Source: Sphingobium sp. C100 | GTDB taxonomy: Bacteria > Pseudomonadota > Alphaproteobacteria > Sphingomonadales > Sphingomonadaceae | DNA: 64,000 bases | Assembly (NCBI RefSeq): GCF_000508185.1 | Contig: NZ_AYOY01000002.1 | Span: 1-64,000 of the forward strand | Reading direction: 5' to 3' | Part shown: one piece after another, positions 45,988-54,695 of the stretch | How positions within the stretch are numbered: position 1 is the stretch's first letter | How the letters are laid out: each line of letters begins with the position of its first letter | Made by a program: the position numbers and the translations under genes | The notes under the pieces: model-generated | The model's input: only the letters and a program-made list of their open reading frames with translations | Databases searched by the model: none | Told to the model about the DNA's origin: nothing

Positions 45988-46818
45988 TCACTCATCGCCT
46001 ACCCTATAAAATCGTGTAGCATTGCCGCCGAACACCGCCGCCAGGCCCGCTTCATCAAGCCCGGCAAGCAGTCTCCTCGCCTGCGCCAGCCAATCCCCGT
46101 AGCGACCCGCCAGCTCCACTACCGGCCAGTCGCTTCCCCACATGAGCCGCTGCACACCGAAGGCGGCGAGCAGATGGTCCGCATAGGGACCAATAGCCTG
46201 TGGCGAGATGTCGTCGCCGGCTTCGGTCCACAACCCGGAGAGTTTGCAATGGGCATTGGCATGGCGCGCAAGCCTCCCGATATCGGCGGCCCAGCCCGCA
46301 ACAGCCTCGCCAACAATATCCGGCTTGCCGCCATGGTCGAGCACGATGGGCAGCGCCGGATAACGCCCGGCTAGGGAAGCGATGTCGCCAATCTGGTGCG
46401 CGCGCACCAGCGCATCGAAGCGGAGGCCCTGTGCAATCATCTCCTGAAAGATCGGATCAAATTCGCTCCGCAGCACCCAGCCCGGCTCTTCGATCGACTG
46501 GATCATCGGCCTCAGCCCTTTGAGCCATGGATTCGATGCGAGCTGGCGCAGTTGATCGAGCGCATCGACCGCCTCAAAGTCGATCCAGCCGACCACGCCT
46601 TTCACGAAATCATGGGCATCCGCCAGCCCGAGAAGGAAACGGGTTTCATCGACATCCGGCGCTGCCTGCACCAGGATGGTTCCAGTGACGCCTGCCTGGG
46701 CCAACAAGGGGCGCAGGTCGTCCGGCGCGAAATCACGATGGATCGCAGCAAGGTCGGGCGTGGGCCAGGCAGTAAATGGGTTGGCGAGCGCCCAGAAATG
46801 CTGATGCGCGTCGATCAT
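45988..46818 (-). CDS. amidohydrolase, L-fuconolactonase type (COG3618)
   Basis: 276 residues from ATG 46818. Metal and active-site motifs of this amidohydrolase group are intact: MIDAHQHFW at the start, VGWIDFE, GLRPMIQ, PIVLDHGGKPDI, HCKLSGL and MWGSDWPVV. The family opens L-fucono-1,5-lactone or similar sugar lactones in the oxidative L-fucose path. Its start overlaps, as TGATG, the end of an upstream remnant that resembles the dehydrogenase expected one step earlier. Confidence 0.87.
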   Translation of the reverse strand: MIDAHQHFWALANPFTAWPTPDLAAIHRDFAPDDLRPLLAQAGVTGTILVQAAPDVDETRFLLGLADAHDFVKGVVGWIDFEAVDALDQLRQLASNPWLKGLRPMIQSIEEPGWVLRSEFDPIFQEMIAQGLRFDALVRAHQIGDIASLAGRYPALPIVLDHGGKPDIVGEAVAGWAADIGRLARHANAHCKLSGLWTEAGDDISPQAIGPYADHLLAAFGVQRLMWGSDWPVVELAGRYGDWLAQARRLLAGLDEAGLAAVFGGNATRFYRVGDE

Positions 46819-46979
46819 CAAGCTGCGACCGGCTCAGCGGGCGCGGATGCTAAGGGGCCGACCGGCAGCCGCGCCTCACCGTCATCAATCGCATGACAAA
46901 GATTAGCGAGCGAGGCGCACCCCAGACCGACCGGAATGTCACCTTCCCAAGCTGACCCAATGGCGCTTATCTCTCCCAT
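46818..46979 (-). pseudogene. internally deleted aldo/keto reductase (L-fucose dehydrogenase-like)
   Basis: A 53-codon frame. Residues 14-36 (DIPVGLGCASLANLCHAIDD) match the start of D-threo-aldose/L-fucose dehydrogenases of the aldo/keto reductase group, whose first strand reads like LGFGTASLGNLYRAISD. It then jumps to a short tail and stops at the fuconolactonase start, leaving out the roughly 280 residues of the enzyme. The catalytic Asp/Tyr/Lys/His are all missing, so it cannot function. Confidence 0.5.
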
Positions 46980-47235
46980 CAATCTTATATACGAATTTAA
47001 TTTCTATATATGCAAGTTCAAAACCGACACGCGGGAAAGTCCCGACGAACATTTGGCGCCAAGTGCCACCATCACGCAGTTTGCGTATCGCTGGCAAGGA
47101 ACCCATGCGCTTAACGCACGGCCCAACCAACAGAGGCCATCAGATGTTTAGGCCTGCCGCTGTTTGCTTCGCCAGCGCTCACAGGGAAACCACCTTCAGG
47201 CCGACCGCCTCTCCTTTGGCATTAACAGCTTAACC
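46980..47235. other. AT-rich intergenic region upstream of the fucose remnant
   Basis: No gene is supported. Bases 46980-47022 are strongly AT-rich for this genome (ATATACGAATTTAATTTC, then TATATATGC) and could hold the old promoter and operator of the fucose operon. The rest, up to the stop of the hydroxylase gene at 47236, shows no feature I can name. Confidence 0.4.
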
Positions 47236-48186
47236 CTATGACCCGACTTCGTCTGCGACCAGATGTTGTAGCACGCGTTTTTCGAGCACTAGTAGCGCAT
47301 TGGCGTTGTTGGTGCGCGTCACAAGGCCCTTGGCGAGCGGCCTCACAGCCTCGTGCATAGCACCAGCGAGGCGCAGGAACGCCGGCCGCGCCCGACCGCC
47401 GACCCCATGCAGCGCACAGAGCTGGCGCCAGTCGAGCACGAAGCTTTCCAGCAGCAGGTCAAACCGCGCGGCGCGCGTCCTGGCTTCCGCAGTATCGGTT
47501 ACAACCGCCAGCTCCGTGCGCAGATCGTCGATCAGCAGTTGCACTTCGGCCGCAGGCATCACCGGCGATCGCTGATTGCTCTCGGTGAGCAGTTGCGGAT
47601 TGATCCCGGGGTTCCAGGCCACCGTCCGCCATTGCTCCCGTGGCGGCGGCTGCCCTTGAGCAAATTGCCAGAACGCTGCCGTGCCGGTAGTATCCGCAAC
47701 CAGATGGATGCGCTCAGCGCTGGCCCCGTTTTCCACATGGTGCCGACGCCAATTGTCGAAGATCCACGTTTCGCCGGCAGCCATATGCACCGATTGCCCG
47801 TCGCAGTGGAAGCGGACCTGCGCCCAAGTGAAGATCGGGATGTGCAGCCGCACCCGCGTATGCCAATGGTAATTAATGTCGGCATGTTCGGGCACGCCGG
47901 CCCCCGGCGCAAGACGCATCAGCCGCGAGCGGCCCCATACCACGCCAAAGCCTGCGAGCGCCTGTCGCAGATAGGGCATGGCCGCAAGCCAGCGCGTCGG
48001 CGACATCTGCCCATGCACAGCATCCGTCTCGCCGCCTGCGACGCTGATCAGCCGCGCCGCGCTGTTGCCGGGCAGGCCGTCCGGGTGTGGCACCCAAGCC
48101 TCGGTCGGCAGTGCCGCGACCTCAGCTTGCAGATGCGCGACATCGAAGAGCACCGGGAGTTGAAAGAAGGGGCGCGACAGCCGCAT
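47236..48186 (-). CDS. aspartyl/asparaginyl beta-hydroxylase-like dioxygenase 1
   Basis: 316 residues. The double-stranded beta-helix core of the Asp/Asn beta-hydroxylase family is at about 90-170: VPEHADINYHWHTRVRLHIPI supplies the HxD, and WRRHHVENGASAERIHLVAD supplies the distal His and 2-oxoglutarate Arg. A C-terminal helical extension of about 110 residues is unassigned. Such Fe/2OG enzymes hydroxylate Asp/Asn side chains in proteins or peptides. It lies three bases after the TPR-sulfotransferase gene. Confidence 0.82.
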   Translation of the reverse strand: MRLSRPFFQLPVLFDVAHLQAEVAALPTEAWVPHPDGLPGNSAARLISVAGGETDAVHGQMSPTRWLAAMPYLRQALAGFGVVWGRSRLMRLAPGAGVPEHADINYHWHTRVRLHIPIFTWAQVRFHCDGQSVHMAAGETWIFDNWRRHHVENGASAERIHLVADTTGTAAFWQFAQGQPPPREQWRTVAWNPGINPQLLTESNQRSPVMPAAEVQLLIDDLRTELAVVTDTAEARTRAARFDLLLESFVLDWRQLCALHGVGGRARPAFLRLAGAMHEAVRPLAKGLVTRTNNANALLVLEKRVLQHLVADEVGS

Positions 48187-48189
48187 GAA

Positions 48190-50109
48190 TCAGTTCCTGT
48201 AGCCGGTCAATGCATCGCCCAGCATATCCCGCAAGCCACCGAGCCAGGGCGCATAGTTCCGCCATTGCACGAGGCCTTCCCGGCCAATGGGCTGGCGCAC
48301 CTGTTCGGAACTTGGCGTGCGCACACTGCGCTTCGTCTCGTGGAATGTGAGGCAGCCGGGCTCGAAGGGCAGCGCACCATGCGCCAGCATATGCCGCACG
48401 CTGCCTTCGAAATCCTCCACCACATCCTCATATTGCATCCGCAGCACCCGCCCCGGCAAAACGTCATCCCAGTGGCGCATGAGATCGAGATAAGCGCGAT
48501 AGTAGCGGCCGATGTCATCGATGCCATAGGTGAAAAGCTGGTTGCTCGTGCCGAATAGCTGCTTGAAATTGCTAAAGCAGCAGGCCATGGGCTCGCGCCG
48601 CACATCGATTATGATCGACCGCGGCAGGATCAGGTGGATCAGGCCAATATGCCAAAAATTATTCGGCATCTTGTCGATGAAGAAGGGGCGTCCCAGCCTG
48701 CGATAGGTCCGGGTTTCCGCCAGGAAGCGCTCACCGAGCATCCGGACATCCTCGGCCGTAAGACGTTGCAACGCCTCCGGATGCAACGGTAGGCCGCAAT
48801 CCGGATCAGCGCCGCAGAGTTCGGCCGCATATTGACCGATTTCGGTCAGTTCCTGCGTGCCCTCCACGAAGGAATGGGAGGCCAATATCTGCTCGATCAA
48901 TGTCGAGCCCGAACGCGGCAACCCCAGGACGAAAATGGGCGCCGGATCGTCCACGCCCCAGCCGGCGCGGGCGGCGAAGAATTGGGCGGTGAATGTCCGC
49001 TTCAATCGGAGAACGCAGGATTCCGCAACATCCGGGCGATAACCGCTGTCGGCGCGCCGCAACACATTGCCGCGCGCATAATAAGCCCATGAGGATGGAT
49101 AGTCGCCCCGGTCCTCCAGCGCCTTGCCCAGCGCGAAACACAGATAGATGCGGTCCATCTCCTGGATATCAGGCCGAGTTGCCGCGGCACGCATGGCCGC
49201 GATCTCATCATCGGTGAAGCGGTAGGTTTTGAGATTGGCGAGGCTGAACCAGGCCACGCCATAGTCGCGACGCGCCGCGAGCGCGGCGTGATAATCAACA
49301 ATGGCTTCCTGCTGCCTGCCCGTGACCTTCAGCGCATTGGCCCGCCACAGGCGCAAGTCGGCGACCTCTGTTCCCGACCGGGGCAGGTCGGCCAGCAGCC
49401 TCTCATAGAGATTGATCACCGGCTCATGGTCGCCCAGGCCGACACAGGCCGCGCCATATTGCTTGAGATAGTCGCGATTGTCCGGGTCATGCCGGAGCAG
49501 ATGCTCGGCCTGCTGCCGCGCTTGCAGATGCTTCTGCTGTTGCAAAAGCAGCATGGCATAATCGAGGCGCGCGGCATGATAGTCCCGTGCGCGTTCGAGC
49601 ACAGATTCAAGTAATGATTCAGCCTCATCGCGCGCGTCGCGGTCATTGCAGATACGCGCTAGCAGACGCAGCGCGCCCACATTGCCGCCATCCTTGCGCA
49701 GATAGGCGCGAATGACCTCCTCGGCCGGACCCAGGTCGCCATCGGCGAAGAGGCTGTTCGCCACCACCACCTCCGACGGCAATTGCCGCAATGTCGCCAG
49801 ATGCTGCGCCGCTACGGCCGCTTGGGTGGCGTCCCCCAACATGCGGTAAAGCTGTTCCAGCATATCCCAGCTCGCGGGCAAGGTCGGGTTGAGGTCAACC
49901 GCCTCTCGCAACGCTTCAATGGCCGCCGGCGCATCCCCGCGCAGGACATGGCAATGGCCGCGCTCCTGATACAAGCGACTGAACCGGGGATGCAGCGCCT
50001 CCAGCCGTGCGAGGGCCGCCAAGGCTTCCGGGATGCGCTGGCTCAAGCGCAGATCCCTCGCCTCCTGCAAGAGCGCATTGCGATCCTCCGAACTGGCCAA
50101 GCCGTTCAC
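48190..50109 (-). CDS. TPR-repeat sulfotransferase
   Basis: 639 residues. The N-terminal 370 residues are TPR-like helical repeats; the C-terminal part is a PAPS-dependent sulfotransferase with the 5'-phosphosulfate loop FVLGLPRSGSTLIEQIL, then FFIDKMPNNFWHIGLIHLILP and RREPMACCFSNFKQLF. The fold group includes tyrosylprotein sulfotransferases, and TPR suggests a protein or peptide substrate. No signal peptide is seen, so it probably acts in the cytoplasm. ATGA overlap with the second hydroxylase gene. Confidence 0.88.
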   Translation of the reverse strand: MNGLASSEDRNALLQEARDLRLSQRIPEALAALARLEALHPRFSRLYQERGHCHVLRGDAPAAIEALREAVDLNPTLPASWDMLEQLYRMLGDATQAAVAAQHLATLRQLPSEVVVANSLFADGDLGPAEEVIRAYLRKDGGNVGALRLLARICNDRDARDEAESLLESVLERARDYHAARLDYAMLLLQQQKHLQARQQAEHLLRHDPDNRDYLKQYGAACVGLGDHEPVINLYERLLADLPRSGTEVADLRLWRANALKVTGRQQEAIVDYHAALAARRDYGVAWFSLANLKTYRFTDDEIAAMRAAATRPDIQEMDRIYLCFALGKALEDRGDYPSSWAYYARGNVLRRADSGYRPDVAESCVLRLKRTFTAQFFAARAGWGVDDPAPIFVLGLPRSGSTLIEQILASHSFVEGTQELTEIGQYAAELCGADPDCGLPLHPEALQRLTAEDVRMLGERFLAETRTYRRLGRPFFIDKMPNNFWHIGLIHLILPRSIIIDVRREPMACCFSNFKQLFGTSNQLFTYGIDDIGRYYRAYLDLMRHWDDVLPGRVLRMQYEDVVEDFEGSVRHMLAHGALPFEPGCLTFHETKRSVRTPSSEQVRQPIGREGLVQWRNYAPWLGGLRDMLGDALTGYRN

Positions 50110-50747
50110 CGCGTCGCGCCTCCAAGCAGGAACGGCTCCAGCCAGCCCGGTTCCGGCTGGTCAGCGTCATAATATTCGAAGATCAGATGGACGCGGTCGG
50201 TGTCGCCGCCGTTGCGCACCCAGTGGGGACCAAGATTATTGACCTCCACCGCCTCCCCCGCCGGGAAATGCCTTTCTTCGCCGCCGAAGGAAGACAGTAC
50301 GCGGGCGTTGGTCAATAATGGCACATGAATCTTGTGCGGCCACTTCGCGGCGGGATTGGCGTCGATATGGGGGTGAATGACTCCGCCCGCCGACATCCTT
50401 GCCAGCATGATCCGCGGGAACATGCCGCGTGTATAGCCATAGGCGCGAACGGCCTGCGCCAGCACCGGCTCCAGCACCGGACGCCATTGAGACCAGGCCG
50501 GGCGATCATGCGAACCGCGCCAGTCGCGCGGGTTGTCGATGAAACGAAAAACGATGTGACGCGTAGCGGCCAGCGCCTCGAACCTGTTCGGCTTGCGGGC
50601 ATTTTCCGCGTCCCACACCTCCTCCGGCGTCGCCAGCACGGCAGCTTGCAACGCGGCTATATCAACCGGGCCGAGCTTGCGGAAGGTCGTCGTCTTGCGC
50701 GGATTGGCCGCGGGGCTGAAAGGGGCACCGGGACGGGGGGGAGTCAT
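50106..50747 (-). CDS. aspartyl/asparaginyl beta-hydroxylase-like dioxygenase 2
   Basis: 213 residues, a compact Asp/Asn beta-hydroxylase domain: GGVIHPHIDANPAAKWPHKIHVPLLTN gives the HxD, FPAGEAVEVNNLGPHWVRNGG gives the distal His, and DRVHLIFEYYD the 2OG-binding Arg. It differs clearly from the larger hydroxylase at 47236-48186, so the two may have distinct targets. ATGA overlaps on both sides (sulfotransferases) mean fixed stoichiometry and a shared pathway. Confidence 0.83.
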   Translation of the reverse strand: MTPPRPGAPFSPAANPRKTTTFRKLGPVDIAALQAAVLATPEEVWDAENARKPNRFEALAATRHIVFRFIDNPRDWRGSHDRPAWSQWRPVLEPVLAQAVRAYGYTRGMFPRIMLARMSAGGVIHPHIDANPAAKWPHKIHVPLLTNARVLSSFGGEERHFPAGEAVEVNNLGPHWVRNGGDTDRVHLIFEYYDADQPEPGWLEPFLLGGATR

Positions 50748-51382
50748 TGCGAGCCTTCAAAGGAGTAGCCGAACAATTCCAGATCCAGCGCGTAGCGCGC
50801 GGCGACGCCATCAATTAAGGCCTGGTCGTAATAATGACGATAGTCCCCGTGCTTGCTGCCGTTGACGCGCTCCAGCGGGCGGGCGGGAATGCCTATATGC
50901 GCGCACATCGTGGCATAGGAGCCCTGCATATCCTCGACCCGGCCGACCCGGTCGGCCAGCAGGGACCGGCCATCCTCATCCACCAGCAGTGAGGCTTGCG
51001 GCTGAAACAATATATGATGGTCCTGCGGGTCGCGGAACAGGAAGTGACGCATCACCTCGCGCGGTCGCTGCTGGAAGAGATCGCCACTGCGGAGCATGAA
51101 GGCGCAGTAGGAGACGAAGCGATCAAACGGATTACGCACGAAGGCGAATTTGAAGTAGCCGCCGAAGGCATCCTCGCCCAGATAGGGCCGGACCTGTCGC
51201 AAAGGCAGATGGCCATGCGGTATCGCGGCCAGATCCTTCCACGGGAAACGCTTGTTCACGAACAGCCCCACCTGCTCGACATCCGTGGCGCCCAGATGCT
51301 CGCGCAGGGCCTGCCGCACGGCATGGGTGCCGGTCTTGGGCACCGCTGTAAAGATGAAACGATGATGATGCGAAATGATCAT
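50744..51382 (-). CDS. sulfotransferase family 2 protein
   Basis: 212 residues. PAPS-binding loop FIFTAVPKTGTHAVRQAL at the N-terminus and the 3'-phosphate motif FKFAFVRNPFDRFVSYCAFM near residue 80. This is the Sulfotransfer_2 (carbohydrate sulfotransferase-like) type, different from the TPR-sulfotransferase in the same operon. The substrate is unknown. It follows the TonB receptor after 64 bases with a hairpin, and is coupled to the small hydroxylase. Confidence 0.85.
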   Translation of the reverse strand: MIISHHHRFIFTAVPKTGTHAVRQALREHLGATDVEQVGLFVNKRFPWKDLAAIPHGHLPLRQVRPYLGEDAFGGYFKFAFVRNPFDRFVSYCAFMLRSGDLFQQRPREVMRHFLFRDPQDHHILFQPQASLLVDEDGRSLLADRVGRVEDMQGSYATMCAHIGIPARPLERVNGSKHGDYRHYYDQALIDGVAARYALDLELFGYSFEGSQ

Positions 51383-51405
51383 GGTTCAGAGCACACGGAA
51401 AATAG

Positions 51406-51435
51406 CGCCCCCGCCTCCTTTGGGAGGAGGGGGCG
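51406..51435 (-). terminator. strong hairpin between TonB receptor and sulfotransferase genes
   Basis: CGCCCCCGCCTCC (51406-51418) and GGAGGAGGGGGCG (51423-51435) pair at 12 of 13 positions around a four-base loop. Read on the minus strand it is followed by CTATTTTCC, a weak U-tract, so partial termination is likely: much receptor mRNA, little sulfotransferase/hydroxylase mRNA. Confidence 0.65.
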
Positions 51436-51446
51436 GATTTAATATA

Positions 51447-54260
51447 TCAGAACTTGAAGCTGAAGCCGGCCATGTAGGTCGTGCCGCTCTGGTTCTGATT
51501 GTAGAGATAACGGTTCTGGCCCCAGAATTGCGTGTCCTTCTGGTTCGTCAGGTTGATGGCGTTCAGCGTGAGCTGGATCGCGTCGGTGACATTCACGAAA
51601 GCCGATGCATCGACATAGGTAGTTGCCTCGAACCCGCGCGTGCTGGCGCTCATGGGATTGTCGCTACGGCCGGTATAATAGCGGGTGCGATGGCTGAGTG
51701 AGCCACGCAGACCCCAACGGTCGGTTTCGTAGTAGAGCGTGGCGTTATAGCTGGTTTTCGATATGCCTGTGATTTCCTTGGGGGCGTCCACATAGGTATA
51801 GTTCGCTACCACGCCGAACCCGTCGAAAGGCGCCGGCAGGAACGAGAACTGGGCCTGGGCCGCCAGCTCCACGCCGGTGAGGCTCTTCGTGCCTGCGACG
51901 TTGATCGGCATGGAGAACTCCTTGATGACCGTGGAGCCGGTTGCGCCCGGAATTGAGCTGACCGGCACGCCCGCCTCATCGAAGGTGACGTTGTCGAGGG
52001 TCTGCGAGCCGATGAAGTTCTTGATCCACTTCTGGAACACGCTCGCCGACAGCAAGCCCACCTTGCCGAAATAATATTCCGCCGAAAAATCGAGCGTCGT
52101 GTCCTTGTAAGGCTTGAGGTTGGGGTTGCCGCGCGACGCACTGATTTCCCCGGTATCCTCGTTCAGGAAAGCGGAGCCCTGGGCCGCGATCGAACCCAGG
52201 CCCGGACGGTTCAGATTCTGCGAAGCAGCAAACCGCAGCAGCACGTCCGGCGTCAGTTCCAGCACCGCGTTCATGGCCGGCAACACGCCCGAATAGCTGC
52301 CCTCGACGTCCGCCGTGCCCAGATAGGCATAGCTGTCGCCCTGGATCCAGCCGATGCTCCGGGTATCGGTGTGATAGCCGCGCGCGCCGACATTTCCGCG
52401 GAAATGCTTGCCGAACAGCTCTGTGTCCCAGTCCATCTGCACGTAGCCCGACCAGGTCTCCTCCGTGGTCGTATAGACATTCTCGATGTCCTGAAGGTCG
52501 CCGCCCGAACCGTCCTTGTTGGTTTCGAGACGGTGATATTCGTTATATTTCGCAAAACCCTTGGCATAATCGCCGATCAGCCATGATCCGAACTCGTTTT
52601 TGAACACGTCCGTGATGTCGCCGACGGACGTGCCGCGCGTCTTAGGCCGGGTGCCGTTGACATTGCTGTCGTAGAACAGGTCAATGCCGTCCTGCTTGAA
52701 GCGGTGATAGGCAGCGCCCGCGCGCAACGTCAGCGCGTCGTTCAACTTATAGTGCAGATTCGCCACGCCTTCGCGCAGCTCCGACTCGTTATTGAAGGCG
52801 CGATAATAGAAATCATCCATCGCGTAATTGTCTGGGTTGGTGGCATCGAAGCCCGGATATTCGAACGAAGCCGACCGGCCGTCTTCGCCGTAGTCGGCGA
52901 TCAGGTTGCCCTTGGCGCGCATGTAGAACTTGTCATCATAGGGGGTCTTGTAGGTCGACTTCTGATAGCCGACATGGCCATCAACCGTGAGTTGGTCGGA
53001 CGCATCCCATTTGCCGGTAAGTTCGATCGAACGGAAACGGGTCTTGTTGAGCGACCGGCGATTTTCGCTGCCAAAGGTCACGTTGCTGGCATCAGTCATG
53101 GTGACGTAGTTGCTGCCGTCCACCCTGAAGTCGTTGAGGACCGTCGATGTGCCGAATTGGGCCGGCCAGGGACTGCCTGTCGCGGTGTCCAGGGTGGTGG
53201 ACCCAAAGCCATTGAGCGGCCGCGTGGCAAGATGCAACTCGCTGCGGTGGGTGGTGAGTTGGCCGTACAGGGCATCAACCGTAAACAACAGATTGTCCGC
53301 GGGCTGCCATTGCACCGCGGCCGTAATACCAAGTCGCTCCTGCTTCGCGTTCCACGAAGAGAGGCGATTGCCGTCCGCGAAATAAAGGTCGCCATCCAGG
53401 AACCTGGCCTGCTGCGCGGCGGACAGATTGGAAATGTCCAGACCCTTCGCGACGAGGTTGGGCGCATCACCGGTAAGGACGCCATCCACGAGGGTCGACT
53501 TTCCTAAATGGCTATAATTATAGGTGTTGTGCCCCTGTTCCGTGGTCTTGCGCCGGGAATAGGCGACCGAGACCAGAACACCGAACTGATTGTCCCAATT
53601 GTGGCTGAGCAGTGCGGCGACGCGCGGCTGTGCGTCCTCGGTATATTCGTTGGTGCCCAGCTTCCCGACCAACGCCCCCTTGGTGCCCGACGCATAATCG
53701 AACGGTTTGCCAGTGAACAGGCCGACCGTGCCAGCCATGCCGCCTTCTTTCTGGGCCGCCTGGAAAGTCTTCTCAACTTCCACGCGCGAGAATAATTCTG
53801 AGGCGAAGATGTTGAAATCAAAGGCGCGGTCGCGTGTACGCTGGCCGCGGCTATCCTGCGCCGAGTCGACGTTGCCCAGCACTTCCATGCCATTGAGCTG
53901 CACACGGGCGAAATCCGGCCCTAGCCCACGCAAGGAAATGCGCCGGCCCTCGCCCGCCTCGCGGGTGATCTGCACACCCGGCAGACGCTGGAGCGATTCC
54001 GCAAGGTTGAGTTCCGGGAACTTCGCCATGTCCTCAGCGACGATCACGTCCTTTTGAATGACCGCGTCTTTCTTGATGTCGCGCGCTTCGCTCAAAGACT
54101 TTCGATAGCCGGTGACGACTATGTCAGAGACCGAATCGCCAGCGGGCTGCTGCGCGAAAGCGGCGCGCGGGCTGACGCCCACGGCCACCACCGCAACGGT
54201 AGCGAGCAAAAAGCGCTTGAGGTTCGGGCGCTTGGTTCGAACAGGATAATATTTCGTCAT
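51447..54260 (-). CDS. TonB-dependent receptor of the organophosphorus region
   Basis: 937 residues from ATG 54260. Signal peptide to AAFAQ; TonB box SDIVVTGYRKSL; plug (DMAKFPELNLAESLQRLPGVQI ... ISLRGLGPDFARVQLNG); barrel ending AGFSFKF with terminal Phe. It belongs to the broad sphingomonad/xanthomonad receptor type with the FDFNIFASELFSRVEVEKT plug. Two PhnF-like operator matches lie upstream (54282-54293 and 54525-54536), tying it to the GntR gene at 61807. The ligand is perhaps a phosphonate or phosphodiester; unproven. Confidence 0.88.
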   Translation of the reverse strand: MTKYYPVRTKRPNLKRFLLATVAVVAVGVSPRAAFAQQPAGDSVSDIVVTGYRKSLSEARDIKKDAVIQKDVIVAEDMAKFPELNLAESLQRLPGVQITREAGEGRRISLRGLGPDFARVQLNGMEVLGNVDSAQDSRGQRTRDRAFDFNIFASELFSRVEVEKTFQAAQKEGGMAGTVGLFTGKPFDYASGTKGALVGKLGTNEYTEDAQPRVAALLSHNWDNQFGVLVSVAYSRRKTTEQGHNTYNYSHLGKSTLVDGVLTGDAPNLVAKGLDISNLSAAQQARFLDGDLYFADGNRLSSWNAKQERLGITAAVQWQPADNLLFTVDALYGQLTTHRSELHLATRPLNGFGSTTLDTATGSPWPAQFGTSTVLNDFRVDGSNYVTMTDASNVTFGSENRRSLNKTRFRSIELTGKWDASDQLTVDGHVGYQKSTYKTPYDDKFYMRAKGNLIADYGEDGRSASFEYPGFDATNPDNYAMDDFYYRAFNNESELREGVANLHYKLNDALTLRAGAAYHRFKQDGIDLFYDSNVNGTRPKTRGTSVGDITDVFKNEFGSWLIGDYAKGFAKYNEYHRLETNKDGSGGDLQDIENVYTTTEETWSGYVQMDWDTELFGKHFRGNVGARGYHTDTRSIGWIQGDSYAYLGTADVEGSYSGVLPAMNAVLELTPDVLLRFAASQNLNRPGLGSIAAQGSAFLNEDTGEISASRGNPNLKPYKDTTLDFSAEYYFGKVGLLSASVFQKWIKNFIGSQTLDNVTFDEAGVPVSSIPGATGSTVIKEFSMPINVAGTKSLTGVELAAQAQFSFLPAPFDGFGVVANYTYVDAPKEITGISKTSYNATLYYETDRWGLRGSLSHRTRYYTGRSDNPMSASTRGFEATTYVDASAFVNVTDAIQLTLNAINLTNQKDTQFWGQNRYLYNQNQSGTTYMAGFSFKF

Positions 54261-54281
54261 TGGAAAATGCCCCCGCATAAT

Positions 54282-54293
54282 TGGTATGGACCA
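54282..54293. promoter_or_regulatory. PhnF-like operator, site 1
   Basis: TGGTATGGACCA, one base from the PhnF operator TGGTATAGACCA, lying 22 bases before the TonB receptor start, a position suited to repression. Confidence 0.6.
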
Positions 54294-54695
54294 GACTGCT
54301 TAAAGCAGGCTGGAGCGACACCTCTGTGACAGTTCCTGCCGAAACGACACGATGCGGGATTTTCTCTCTCTGCGGAGATGCAGCGATATGACGCCCAACC
54401 CTTGCCGAAGGCCAAGTTTGGCGAGGATCGATCAACATTCCGTCACCGATTTCTTTTCAGTCTGTGTCACTGCAATAAGCAATGAGAGACGTCCGGCTTG
54501 CAGCTCTCCCGATCTCGGAAATATTGGACTATACCAGATTTCCGGCACGACTGCCTCCAGACCGCGCCTATCATCCCCGACTCCGCAGGCGGAACTGCCG
54601 CCGATGCCTGCTTTGCGGCCTTGTGCGACCATCCTGCCGAAACGTCAGCGCGAGTTTGGCGTCGAAAGCCAGTTCATGCCGTGCCTCACATCGCT
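54294..54695. other. long leader/intergenic region upstream of the TonB receptor
   Basis: About 400 bases between the receptor and the PAP2 gene stop. Short frames here look unlike proteins. Apart from the operator match at 54525-54536 I see no clear gene, RNA element or terminator. The receptor promoter must lie here. Confidence 0.4.
54525..54536. promoter_or_regulatory. PhnF-like operator, site 2
   Basis: On the minus strand TGGTATAGTCCA, one base from TGGTATAGACCA. The 15-base context CTGGTATAGTCCAAT is identical to that at 61016-61030, 6.5 kb away, far more than chance predicts. Confidence 0.68.

Noticed and set aside
46936..47151. 71-codon plus-strand frame upstream of the fucose remnant
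   Set aside because: No ribosome site, odd composition and no family likeness; it spans the AT-rich promoter-like stretch.
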